DNA from: Pyrrhoderma lamaoense
Lineage: Eukaryota > Basidiomycota > Agaricomycetes > Hymenochaetales > Hymenochaetaceae
Length of the DNA: 64,000 bases
Assembly: GCA_002794735.1 (NCBI GenBank)
Contig: NBAZ01000001.1
Location: 1,550,001-1,614,000 of the forward strand
Reading direction: 5' to 3'
Part shown: one piece after another, positions 12,451 through 24,500 of the stretch
Numbering within the stretch: the first letter of the stretch is position 1
Layout: each line of letters opens with the position of its first letter
Translations under genes and position numbers: made by a program
Notes under the pieces: model-generated
Databases searched by the model: none
What the model saw: only the letters and a program-made list of their open reading frames with translations
What the model was told of the DNA's origin: nothing

Positions 12451-13563
12451 AGCCGGACAAGTAGTGCTGCAAGTCAGCAAAGAAATGTTGTGGCAGTATG
12501 AGACGCCTGTACGCGACGAACGGTAAGTGCGCGACGTGTCGAGTTTACAGTTGTTTATTGATATATAAATAACAAAACAGGTTATATTCGCAAGCAAAAT
12601 ATCAATACTACGGACAAAACCTTTAAATCGTGTTTGACTAGTCGTGATACAACTCCAACTACGAGTGATCTACGTACATGTGTAAAAAGCATAATGCGAA
12701 TATTAATATTACTATGGGGAAGGGCAGGGATGTCGCAACGTAGATCAGACTAATAATACCAGGTCATCAACTTCACCTCTCTAGTTGTGCTCGCAGATAC
12801 CTACCACGAACACGGCGCCCTCTCCCAATGCCTCGCCCTTAGCCTTGTGGTCAGAATCCACAACATAATAGACTAAGGTAGGATCGGGAGGATTAACAAA
12901 ACCAACTTCAACGTCAAGTGAAATGAAAAGGATAAAAAAGATAGAAGGAGAGAATAGACGGTAAGTGATAAGAAAGTACCATGTAAAAGCAGTAGGGCAC
13001 ATTATACACAGGTGGGGTTCTTGGGGGAAAATGATATACGGGCGCTACAAATGGAACACTTGAATAACACGCGATAAGGAAATGAGGCGGTTAATCCACG
13101 AAAACTCTTTAGGTTAACGAGGAAAAACGTGAAAAGAAACAGCGTCCGTTGAAAAATAAATAACTCGCGTAAATCTCTTCTCGGGACCGATGGAGAGTAA
13201 GTAGTACATTCTTTAGCGATAGCGTTGTACTGTTATCCTGAGGGACAAAGGTAAACCGCGATTGCTGGCGGAACCGGAAGAATACAGAAATTGCGAGGCC
13301 CGACGGGAAACCTAGCACGAGACCCAACCACGACAACTTCACCAATATCTTCCAAGCAATACTACTGCGGAAACCAACTGAAACACAGCCCAGCTCCATC
13401 TTCAACACCGACGTACGATCACCACAACTACTGACAGCCACAGACCCATAAACTAGACCAAGCTAAACTTGCATTAATCATCCACCACACCATACTTGGT
13501 CGACCTTGACATGCCAGATAATCTAAAGGAACGATTCGTTTTTTTTTACATATTTTCTTTCAT
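12451..13563. other. unresolved stretch, possible small gene(s) on the minus strand
   Basis: Between the gamma-COP start and the CK1 stop lie minus-strand open segments that look partly coding, but I could not join them. One is 13109-13396 (about 95 codons from a Met), with a hydrophobic stretch containing WLGLVLGFPSGLAISVFF. A second, near 12993-13060, reads VAPVYHFPPRTPPVYNVP before a GT donor. A third is 12784-12905, reading FVNPPDPTLVYYVVDSD and ending in a stop. No join keeps one frame. They could be pieces of one small membrane protein gene, or chance open frames. Confidence 0.25.
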
Positions 13564-14781
13564 TTACCAGATTTCGTCTCTGCCCCTGCGCTGAGCACTA
13601 GCGGCTTGCTGCTGTTGCCTAGTTTGGGAACGAAGCCTATGAAAAAGTCAGATATCGATAGTTCATAACATATAAATAAATAAATATTCACACTCACATC
13701 CTGTCGCTGGCCCTGGGCTCGGCCTCTTCTTCCTGTACAACTTTTCTTCTGCCAGCAGTAGCCTTAGCACTAGCATCATCTTGATTACTGCGCTGGACAC
13801 TCCAGTCAAAGACATAGTCATACTGATAGCCTTCCCGGACGAAAAGGTCACGGAACAACTTTCTTAGGTAAGAATAGTCTGGTTTATCATCAAAGCGAAG
13901 AGCACGACAGTAGTTGAGGAAAATTCCGAATTCATTCGGAAAGCCACGACAAAGAAGGTCCGTAGGTGTTGTCATCTTTTTCTCCATGATACGATCATAC
14001 TTTTGCTTTTTCGTAGCGGCTTTGAGGCCCTGCCACGGAAGAGCACCACGAAGGAAGTACATTAAGACATAGGCAAGAGACTCTAAGTCATCACGGCGTG
14101 CCTGTTCCACACCCAAGTGAGTGTTGATGGACGTGTAGCGAGCAGTACCAGTCAAATTCTTATTTTCCCTGTAAGGAATATGCAAATGTGTCTTGGGATC
14201 ACGGAACTTCTTTGCCAGACCAAAGTCAATGACATTGACCTGGTTACCACGCTTCCCAATACCCATCAAAAAGTTATCCGGCTTGATGTCACGATGAATG
14301 AAGTTTCGTGAATGGATATACTCGACTCGTGAAATCTTTTGCGTAAAAACTTAAATTAATTTTAAGCGAAAAGGTAAGATGTAATTACTTACTAACTGAT
14401 CAGCAAGGAGAAGCACGGTTTTCAGACTGAACTTGCGATTACAAAAGTTGAACAAGTCCTCCAGACTAGGCCCAAGAAGATCCAAGACCATTGCATTATA
14501 GTCACATTCAGTCCCGAACCACCTAACAAAAGGCACACCAACGCCACCAGCCAAAGTCTTATAGACTTTTGATTCATATTCAAGCTGAGGGTGTTTGGCT
14601 TTCACAGATTCAAGTTTGATAGCGACTTCTTCGCCTGAGATGATGTTTATGCCAAGATAAATATCACCTTGAGAGAGGTGGTGTCAACGCAGAGCCCGAT
14701 AAAAGATACAAAGTGCTCACCAAATGACCCTGAACCGATCTTCTTCCCGAGGCGATATTTACCGCCTACTCGAAGATCCAT
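13564..14781 (-). CDS. HRR25: casein kinase 1, delta/epsilon (Hrr25/Hhp) type
   Basis: A Ser/Thr kinase acting in DNA repair, ribosome maturation, meiosis and trafficking in fungi. It starts [21 protein letters not shown], with the Gly loop. An intron follows, then GDIYLG and the catalytic Lys in EEVAIKLE. The CK1 signature [13 protein letters not shown], the catalytic loop [11 protein letters not shown], the DFG loop and the SINTHLG segment follow in order. The conserved RRDDLESL and LPWQGLKA blocks are intact. Only one unusual change is visible: [12 protein letters not shown], with Thr where delta/epsilon kinases usually have Ala. The tail is short, with an EEE stretch and a last exon rich in Gln/Arg, ending at 13564. 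The protein is therefore shorter than vertebrate delta/epsilon forms. Confidence 0.95.
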
Positions 14782-16279
14782 CTTAGCTGGAGCAGATTCC
14801 GTCGTGATGGGCAAATATTAGGGGGCTATTAAGAGAGAAGGATTAGAAAATGGGAAGAAAGTGGGCTGATGAGACACGGCAAAAAGGGCGGGGGCTGTGG
14901 CTGACAGGTAGAGTGACCAAAAAATGGGACGTTCGCTCTTTTATATCAGAAGCAGGGGGAAAGAGACCCGGATCAATAGGCGAGTATAGTCGTGCACAGG
15001 AAGGCCAGAGGCAAGCCGGTTTGAAGTAGACTACTGGACTAAAACCGACATCAACGCGTGGCGGCCTTGCGGATGAACCCTTGGCCCAGACAAAGAAAAC
15101 GGAAAGTGCAGACATGAAAAGAATGACTTACTTAAAAAATAGAAAAGAGGTGGATTGTAAGACAAAAATGAGAGAGCTAGAGAGTAGAGTGAAAAGGATG
15201 GAGAGGGATGGAGAGAGAGACGAGAGCGCCGCAGAGGTCTATAGCCTAGGTGGGAATGGAAACGGCACGTGCCCAAATCCCAGACGGGGCAGAGAAGAGC
15301 CTCTTCTCTTGTTTTTTAATTATCAATAACGAAGTACTAATCAGAATAAAGCAACCACACACTTTATAAGGTCACATTTACCACAGTCTATATGCTCATA
15401 CATGTCCTTGTCGCAACACATCACCATCTGTCTCTCACTGGAAATTTTGAGCCTCTATGCAACTGACTCAGTCACTATCTGTAACCATGCGAATATCCTA
15501 GAAGCTCTGTGAATAGTCGTACTGCAAGGGCGAAAGGGGCGCGAGAATCATCGATACCAGCTAGAATTTGGATTCTCTGGTCAGACGATAGGTAGATACG
15601 TGTACCGATTTCAAAAGAAGTATTCAGCTACTCCGCGGTCATTTCTGCATACCGGCATCAGCTGCTTCTCTGCTCGGTCCATATTCGCACTCGACTTCTC
15701 TTCCCATGACCCGCCTAGGCTTTAAAACATCTACAGCTAGTAAATTTTACCTGGCATCAGATGCTACTTTTTGCTAATATAAGAGTGTCTCCATCTGGTT
15801 ATCCATCACTTTGCTATATATGCCCGCTTTCCGTTTCGTGTCTCAAGAAAACAGAGGTAAAAGTACCCGGATACATCGGATTTGGTGCAAATCTGTAACA
15901 AATCAATAAGTATTTATTAATCTTCTCTGGGACGTCTTCCGGAATGTTCTCATATATTTCTGGATACAATCAATCATGACCCATAGCATCTAGCGTGCTT
16001 TTACTCAGCCACTTCAAATATCTCAGCATATTGCACAAACATGTACATGTACATATACACAGCGCACAGCCGTATATATATATGTATACCAAATGAGCCT
16101 TTAGAGCTCAGAAGAAAATGATATAAACGGAGGTGAATATCTGGGCGCCAGGTCAGGTAGCATGCATTTTTTATACGTGTACGCTTGACTGGCGTTTAAA
16201 CATTTAGTCAAAAACTTCATGGCATTGTGTAACCAACTCGATCGCATGGTGATCCTTGCTTAAATAGTAAGATCATAAC
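14782..16279. other. intergenic, no gene seen
   Basis: The first part, to about 15300, is purine-rich on the plus strand (CT-rich upstream of the kinase), as expected for a fungal promoter and 5' leader. The rest shows no coding character in any frame. A short AT alternation (tatatatatatg) is present near 16074-16085. Confidence 0.5.
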
Positions 16280-16707
16280 TTAGGCATCTATTTTACTTGC
16301 CCATTCCTGTCTTTTCTCTAGCCATCTTTGTCTATCAATTGCTTCTTTGACTTCAGTGCGAATTATCCTCAGCCAGTTGAAGCAATCAACGCAGTCTGCT
16401 GTCTCATGTTTGGTACACTGGTTAGAATCTTTGCCGACAATCTGAGCACCATGCTCAAACATGTTAAGAGGCGTGCGTTCCTGAGAGATGCTCTATTCGA
16501 AGATCCAAGTGTACCTTGATAAGGTTGTAGACTTACGTCTATGTTAAAATTCACTACCAGTTCGCCCATCAGAGTCAACAAGTCCAAGATTTCGTGTTCA
16601 ATCCGGATATTGTTGCCCAATCTATGGTCACAGGTACAATATGGACAGTATTCAGAGCCGTGAGAACGGCAGAACATGAAGTTATTGACGACAGTGTAAA
16701 GATCCAT
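16280..16707 (-). CDS. small protein with duplicated Cys/His motif
   Basis: A two-exon frame encodes about 125 residues. The intron sits after NFNID and has a consensus GTAAGT donor. The protein carries the spacing C-x2-H-x4-C-x2-C twice, once near residue 14 (CRSHGSEYCPYC) and once near residue 95 (CTKHETADCVDC). The identical spacing suggests two related metal-binding, probably zinc, sites. A helical linker lies between them, and a basic/acidic helix follows (WLRIIRTEVKEAI). I do not recognise the family. Coding status is inferred from the splice consensus, preserved frame and repeated motif. It has no signal peptide or membrane segment. Confidence 0.65.
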
Positions 16708-17220
16708 GTTGAAGGCTAATGAAGGGGTATATAATGATCAGATCACAACAAATTAGAAACTGTTGCGGATGGCACACACCGGGCCCCTGGTGTTATTAGA
16801 ACGATGTAGTTTGAATACAAAAGAACTGAACAAGACTTATGCACCTGTTCTTATCTTTTACACAGCACTAATACATTTATGCCGGGTTTCATATGCCGAA
16901 GGCTAGGTTCAATGCGGTAGTAAGAAGTGATCGCGGAGGGCTGAGGATTAGTCAAGTGATTTGCCACGCGCTACGCGAGACGAGATCTCCAGGAGAAGAG
17001 CAGCAGCGGGAACTCATACCATCTCATCTCATACCCTCCATCTGCAATATCCTCTTCAAGAGCTGCGACGAACGCCATTTGCTTTCTATTTTAGCTCTCA
17101 TTCATTCACTTCACTGGCCACTCATTTATAGCTATACCCGCTCCTCAAATACCGTCGCATATCTTCATACCGTCTTCTTGACAACCCGTTTCGTTTCTCG
17201 GTTATCGGACGTCTTTTGCC

Positions 17221-20200
17221 ATGGCTTACAACCAACATAGCAGTCCTTACTACTCAGACTCGAACTATAATCAGCAGCAACACTCGGACTATCCCCCACT
17301 GCTCACGCCTACTCTTCCGACATGCTGCCCTCAGGTAACGCTGGTAGTTACCCTGTTCACAACACCGATAATGGTTATGGCTATGACCAACACAATCAAT
17401 CTAATTGGGACACAAAATCTACAAAGTCTTACAATACATACCACAGTGACTACGCAGATTCCCAGGTCCATCTAAACCCCCAATACGAAATGTCGCAAGT
17501 TCCTCCTTTACCCACGATGGGTTACTCTCAGCCAAACTACCCACCGGCTCATCAACTTCGTCCGCAGCTTAGCCAACATAGCTCAGGAGGTTGGACCTCT
17601 GCACGAGAAAAGTTGATGAAACGCCGTTCAGTTCGACAGGTAGAACTCATTCAGGGTAATCTTGTACTAGATGTAGCCGTTCCATCACATATTGTCCCTA
17701 AAGGGGCTCAAGGCGAAGAAATGTCCATGATGCGCTACACTGCTGCAACGTGTGATCCCGAGTAAGTGGATCACTTGGAAGTTCCTCACCTATACTAAAA
17801 AATCTGTATTCAGTGATTTCATGAGACAAAAATACTCGCTTCGTCCATACCTCTATGGGTAAGTTTTGTAATCCTAGACTACACACCGGTACATTTACCA
17901 CGGGCCAATAGCCGCCGAACGGAACTTTTCATAGTAATGACAATGTACAATGAAGATGAAGTCCTTTTTTGCAGGACTATGAATGCGTAAGTAAACCTGC
18001 CTTCATACTTGTTTTAAGTCATGTAGTGATGTATATGATATCAAGTGTGATTAAAAACGTTGCGCATCTATGCGGACGCTCTAAATCAAAGACTTGGGGA
18101 CACAATGGCTGGCAGAAGGTTGTTGTGTGCGTTGTATCAGATGGTCGTAACAAAGTCAACAAGAGGACGCTTCACGTTTTGTCCCTGGTTTGTTCAATCA
18201 CTTTTCTTACATAGCCATGTGCTGATCTTTTCCATCAGATGGGTTGCTATCAGGAAGGTATTGCTAAGGACTCGGTTGCTGGGAAAGATGTGACAGCACA
18301 TATTTTTGAGTTTGTAACCGTTATATCGATGACTATGACCGAAATTCTAATAATTTTTATATTAGATATACTACGAACATGATAGTCACTGATACAGGTG
18401 AAGTTTCTACGGGATCTTGCCCTGTTCAGGTCATTTTCTGCTTAAAGGAACAAAACAAAAAGAAGTTGAACAGTCATCGTTGGTTCTTCAATGCTTTTGG
18501 TCCCTTGATACAACCAAATGGTTAGCTATAACTAGAGTTTCTCGATCTAAAAATATCGACTAATTGGAACAAACCTCAGTCTGTGTCCTGCTTGATGTAG
18601 GTACTAAGCCGACCGGTACTTCTATTTATGAGCTCTGGAAATGTATGTACTATGTTATTGCTACCATATTTTTTATTCACTTGCAATCAGGTTTCGATAA
18701 ACACTCAAATGTTGGTGGTGCTTGTGGAGAGTGAGTTGCTAGTGCTTCTATCCTTGGTAGATATAATCTCATTTGAACAATAGGATTTGTGTCGACACTG
18801 GAAAGGGCTGTTCCTTACTGCTGACGAGCCCGCTTGCGGCTTCTCAGAACTTTGAATATAAGATGTCAAATATTCTTGACAAACCTCTTGAGGTACTAAT
18901 TCTTCCTTTACGTCAGTTTGTTATCATCTAACGTATCTAAACACCATCTGTCCAGAGTGTCTTCGGTTATATCAGTGTCTTACCTGGTGCTTTCTCGGCC
19001 TATCGTTATAAAGCTCTTTTGAACCATCCAAACGGAAAGGGGCCGCTTGCTAGTTACTTTAAAGGAGAGGAACTACACGGTGGCGGTGCCGACGGAGCTG
19101 GTTTATTCGGTTAGTGAAATAAAAAAATCTGCAATTTTTAGATGACACTTATAAACTCTATTTTAGAACGTAATATGGTATGTCATTCCACGCATCTGTG
19201 TAATCACGATATCTCATTTACGTTTAATCTTAGTACCTTGCTGAGGATCGAATTCTCTGCTTCGAGATCGTGACTAAAAAGAGGGAAGGTTGGGTGTAAG
19301 TAATCAATGCACAATGTGTAACAACTGATTTACTTAGATAACAAATAACAGTCTTCGATATGTCAAGAGTGCAAAAGCTGCTACAGATGTCCCCACCTCT
19401 GTTCCTGAATTTATCTCTCAGCGCAGACGTTGGCTCAATGGATCATTATTTGCCGCTATACATGCTACTGTCTTCTTCTTCCGTATCTGGACATCTGGCC
19501 AGAACATCTTCCGCAAGTTTATCTTGCAACTGGAATTTATCTATAATGCGGTTCAACTACTCTTTACATGGACTTCGCTTGCGAACTTCTATCTTGCCTT
19601 TTACTTCGTAAGTCTCTTAACCAACTACGCGGTCTACACGTCATGGGACTGATTGGATTATGATAGTTGGTGTCTTCTGCTACGGCCGACTCTAAGACGG
19701 ATGCTTTTAATTTCCTACATGCAGGTGCAGGTGCAAAGATTTTCGAGATTATTCTAAAGGTGTGTACCGTCTTATTGCTACTTTTGTGCCCGTACTAAAA
19801 AAGGTTTAGTTGTATATTGCCTTACTCTTCGTTATGACCGTTTGTTCTCTTGGTAATCGTCCACAGGGTAGTAAATGGACTTACATTATTGGTACGTCTA
19901 TCATTGCTAATCAGGAGAATAATATTTTAAGATTAAACTCAACTCGAATTAAGCTATCATTCTTTTTGGGATCTGTAATGTTGTGACGTTATGGTGTGCT
20001 GGATATACTGTTTACCTTGCTGTTCCTCACACTGTAGATGGATGGAAGAATTTTGGAGAGTCGGTATCAGTCTCAACTTTGTTTTGCGATCTATCTTATA
20101 ATATTTCTACTAGGTTGATTCAGACAAATGAGACGTTCAGAGACATTGTTATCTCTCTTGCTGCGACATACGGTCAGTTGTGTCTAAATTTGTACATATA

Positions 20201-21099
20201 TGATCTTTCCTTATTATTTTCAATCAGGCCTCTACTTTGTCGGCTCGTTTATGCACTTTGAGCCATGGCACATGTTCACCTGCTTCCTCCAATATATGTT
20301 CTTCTTACCCAGCTGTGAGTACATCTAATTTTGTCCATGATTACGCCTTTTATGTCTCATCTATAAACGTAGATGTGAACATCTTGATGATGTATTCAAT
20401 GTGCAACCTTCACGACGTTACCTGGTCAGCCTACTTTGAGCCATTCTTTCGTTTTACCCTACTTATAATATGATATAGGGGTACAAAGGGTGACAATGGC
20501 TCTGCTAAGGATCTAGGTGGTGCCAAAAAGGTGAAGAATGCAGACGGAAAGGAAGTCCTTGAAGTCGAACTTCCAACAGCCAAGGAGGACGTTGACAGTC
20601 TCTGGGCAGCAAGTCGTAATGCTTTACGCCAGAAGCCACCCCCAGAGAAAGAACATCGTGGTAAGTACCAAAGTACACCATACATCTGCATAATAATAAT
20701 CCATATATCTGGCTTGTATTACAGACGCAGCTACGAAACAGGCCGACCATGACAGAAATTCAAGAACAAATGTCGTCTTGGCATGGGTAGGAACAAATAT
20801 GTAAACCCTTTTGCATCCATAGGAAGTCTTATGATGATGACTAATGATATCTTATTTATAGGATAATGATCGTGTTCTTTACGTCGACTGCATTCACTGA
20901 TTGGGTTCAAGACAACTTTGACGTGGGCGACACATCATTCAATCCTTATCTGGCCTTCTTGTTCTATGCTCTGTATGTATTTTTGGCTTCTTAGCATAGC
21001 TTAAGTTGAACTAACACGAACACTTACAGAGCTGGAATCAGCGCCATCCGTTTCGTCGGTTCAACCTTATACCTGTTATTGAGACTTATTGGGCACTAA
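17221..21099 (+). CDS. CHS: chitin synthase, division 1 (class I-III)
   Basis: A membrane GT2 enzyme that polymerises GlcNAc from UDP-GlcNAc into wall chitin. After a Tyr/Gln/Ser-rich N terminus the conserved core runs [40 protein letters not shown] and [14 protein letters not shown]. It continues with [10 protein letters not shown] and the acceptor motif QRRRWLNGS. Several membrane segments follow, then [12 protein letters not shown], and the last hydrophobic part ends LLRLIGH. More than fifteen short introns are present. The N-terminal 24 codons from ATG 17221 are in a different frame from the rest. One extra C in the five-C run at 17293-17297 would join them. Otherwise translation could begin at the internal ATG 17322. 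The catalytic part is intact. Confidence 0.92.
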
Positions 21100-21509
21100 A
21101 TCAGCTGCTGGTCGCTGATCAACCATCCATTCTTTGTCATTCTTTCTTTAATCTTCGATGCTAGTTATTTATCACGATTTCCATAAGTGTGTACATTGGA
21201 ATCAAATCACATAAGTCTGTATTTTTCGTCTATAAATGTAGATAATTCTGAGATTGAACGATGAACCGTTATGTTGTAAGTATGGCTAAATTATACAATT
21301 AAAGAAAGTATTTAAGTGCGCACGTGCAAGGAAGGTTTCGGACCGAAGCATGCAAGTAGCACCCTGTTTGAGCCTGCTTAAGGCAGGACTTTGGACGTCA
21401 TTACAAAAAATACTATGCTTCTTCTACCAAATTGATCTTAATTGTCGATATAGACATAGCATATAAGAAAGGTAGAAGCTGGCATTGCTCAACTCATCAT
21501 ATTGAAGCT

Positions 21510-24500
21510 ATGGAAATACCTTCAGAAACTCAAGAGTTGTCTCCAACTCATCCTGTATTGTCACTCGTTGCTGCTGTGTTTTGGGTCCTACGTGAGTTCA
21601 AGAAATAAGTTCGATACGTACTTCTTCTTATTATTACTTTCTTGGTACAAGTGTGGTTATTATCTTGGGCAAAGTCGCTCATCGCCTTTGCAACGATCTC
21701 TATACCTAGATTCATCTATGCTGTACTCTCATATTCTCTGACCTTCACTGTACGCACGTTTCTTGCTTCTTGTATTGGAGATATCCTGCTGATAATCGGA
21801 TATGATAGTTAAACTTCTGGTCATTTGTTATCATTTTTGTGGCATCCGCAGTTGCACTCAACTACTTTATTCGTTTTCGTTACTTGAACGTATATACTAC
21901 ACTAAAGGAGCCGCCTCTTGTAAAGACTGACGCTAAAGAACTTCATCCTGATGTTAATACAACAGAAGCACCCCTCAACTTTCATAATTATCTAGATGAC
22001 TTCTTGGAGGCTGTTAGGATATTTGGATTCTTGGAGAAACCTGTGAGTGATCTAATGAGTCTATGCTATCAATGACATCCGCTCATCATAGATACTTTAT
22101 GGGGCTAATAGGTTTTTCACGAACTTGCTAGACACCTGCAGACTCGGCGTCTTATTGCAGGAGATAGTATCTCGCTCGACCAAGATAAGAATTTCTACTG
22201 TGTTGTCGACGGTCTAGTCCAGGTTTATACAAAAACCGGGGATACGTACAGTGGAGATGAAGGTGCATGGGAGGAGGGCATCTCGAATGGATACCAGTTA
22301 CTCAATGAAGTTGGGTCGGGTGGAACGCTATCAAGCATGTTTACTATTCTTAGTCTCTTCACTGAAGATGTGCGTATAAGTTGGCAAGATGAACAAAATG
22401 GTGATTTTTTGAGGACGAGAGACACAGATCGCCCAAGAGGGAGGTCCGACTCAGACGTATCAGCAGTCGATCTCGCAGGTACGCATGATACTCCTCACTC
22501 ACCGAGAACCCGATCACATGCACGTCGTGCTTCTTCAATATCCTCAACTGGGTCTACTATTCATGGGGATGATGCTTCTGCTCATCGCGAATATAGGAAC
22601 TCTCGGAGACGGGAAAGTGAAAGGGCTCCAGGACATGGTGCTGTAGCATTGGCCGTTGAAGATGCAACACTGGCCGTGATACCCGCGGAAGCTTTTCGGA
22701 GACTAGTAAAGCAATACCCCAAAGCTTCAGCTCATATTGTACAGGGTATAATTTCCACGCACTTTCTCTCATTTATATCTAACCACCTTTTCAAATAGTT
22801 ATTCTAACAAGGTTTTCTCGTGTTACAATTCATGCAGCACACAAGTACTTGGGACTGACCACAGAAGTCCTTCGTACCGAAAAGGCAATAAACGATATTG
22901 CGTGTCATCCCCTTCCTTCCAGGTTCTATGAAGGCGGTGGACTACAATATCTACGTCATATGTTCGATAAACAATCGGGAGAAGATACTCCACCAACTGA
23001 GCGACAGTACTTTACACATGACCGTCGATATTCTTCGTCTGATAATTCACAGCGTTTTATTGATGAGACCGTGAGTCTAGATAGTCCTATCTTGCAGCCT
23101 CAACAGCCTTTGCCGACCCCTCAAAAAGAATCTTTGACCTTGTCTCGACTGCATTCTTCTCGGCATCTCGCACAGGCGGGAGATCTACATACGTCCGCGG
23201 GCTGAGCGATGCGAGCAAGTCCTTACATAGGTCTCTGAGTACATTCGGCTCCGGACTTCGACTTAACAAGACTTTCAGTCTTGATGGTGCTGACACCTTA
23301 GTAAACGATGATTTTGATCTGAGGGATGAAGTCATGTCATGTATTGCCAAATCTATTGGGCTACATCAACCTCCGCTGAGTAGTACTGACTCGGTTGCTG
23401 CTTCTCCCTTATTTTCTGCATCTGCAAGTAACACTGGTGATCGTGACACTGGCTTCAGCTCCTTTGGCTCTCTCTCGTTATTAGAAACGGGTGATGACGT
23501 GTCTAGTGTTACAGGAAGTTCTACACCCGGTAGCAATCACGGGTTAACTGCCCTAGACAACGAAGTCGAGATACTGTATTTTACTGCTGGATCTACACTC
23601 ACTCGTGCAGATGAACATCATCCAGGTATGTTATGTTGCTATGTCAATGTTAAGCCTCGACTAATTCGGATCTCCACGCTTTTGAAAGGACTATTCTATG
23701 TTATTGATGGAATACTGGACATTTCCTTGCCACTCGAAGAACACAAAGTAGAAAAGCCTCCGACAGCTGAGAATAAGAGTACATCCGGGACACGAGTTCC
23801 TTCATCAGGGTCTACTGCTAGTTTCTCTAGTGGGGTACCAGTACCAGCGAAGCCAGAATCAGAAACTGCAAAGGAACGAACTTCTTCACGCTCAAGCTCG
23901 ATGGAGAGGAAGTCCCGGCATCTATTTACGGTAAAACCTGGTGGTATTGCTGGATATATGGGTCTGTGTGCTTTCAACCGTCTATCTATAGCACACACCT
24001 TCCTGATTGTTTGTTGTAGCTTCTCTCTGCAATGTCCCCTCATCTGTCGATATAACAGCAAAGATGGATACATATGTAGGCTTCCTTCCATATAAAGCTT
24101 TGGAGAGACTCCTGGAGAAGCGGCCTATCGTACTGCTCACCCTTGCGAAGAGACTCATTTCGTTATTATCTCCTCTTGGTGTGTAAGCTGAGCTAAGAAA
24201 ATACCAAACAAAAAGTAACTTCATAAACTATCAGTTTTGCATATTGATGCCTCACTGGATTGGATGCAAGTTACTGGAGGAAAGGTCCTCTGGCGTCCGG
24301 GTGACCCTAGCGATAGCTTTTATATAGTAATAAACGGACGACTTCGTGCCATTGATGACAAGGAAGAAGGAAAGGTTAGGCTTCTTGGTAAATTTTCATT
24401 AGTCCCAGCTATCTACCATTTATAACTGTCGAATTATAGGGGAATATGGACAAGGAGACCCAGTATGTTATTGCAGTTTCTACATTTTTATGGCTATGGT

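Noticed and set aside
14150..14162. Kinase-dead CK1 because of the [12 protein letters not shown] change
   Set aside because: The Ala-to-Thr change lies outside the catalytic HRD, DFG and Lys residues, all of which are intact.
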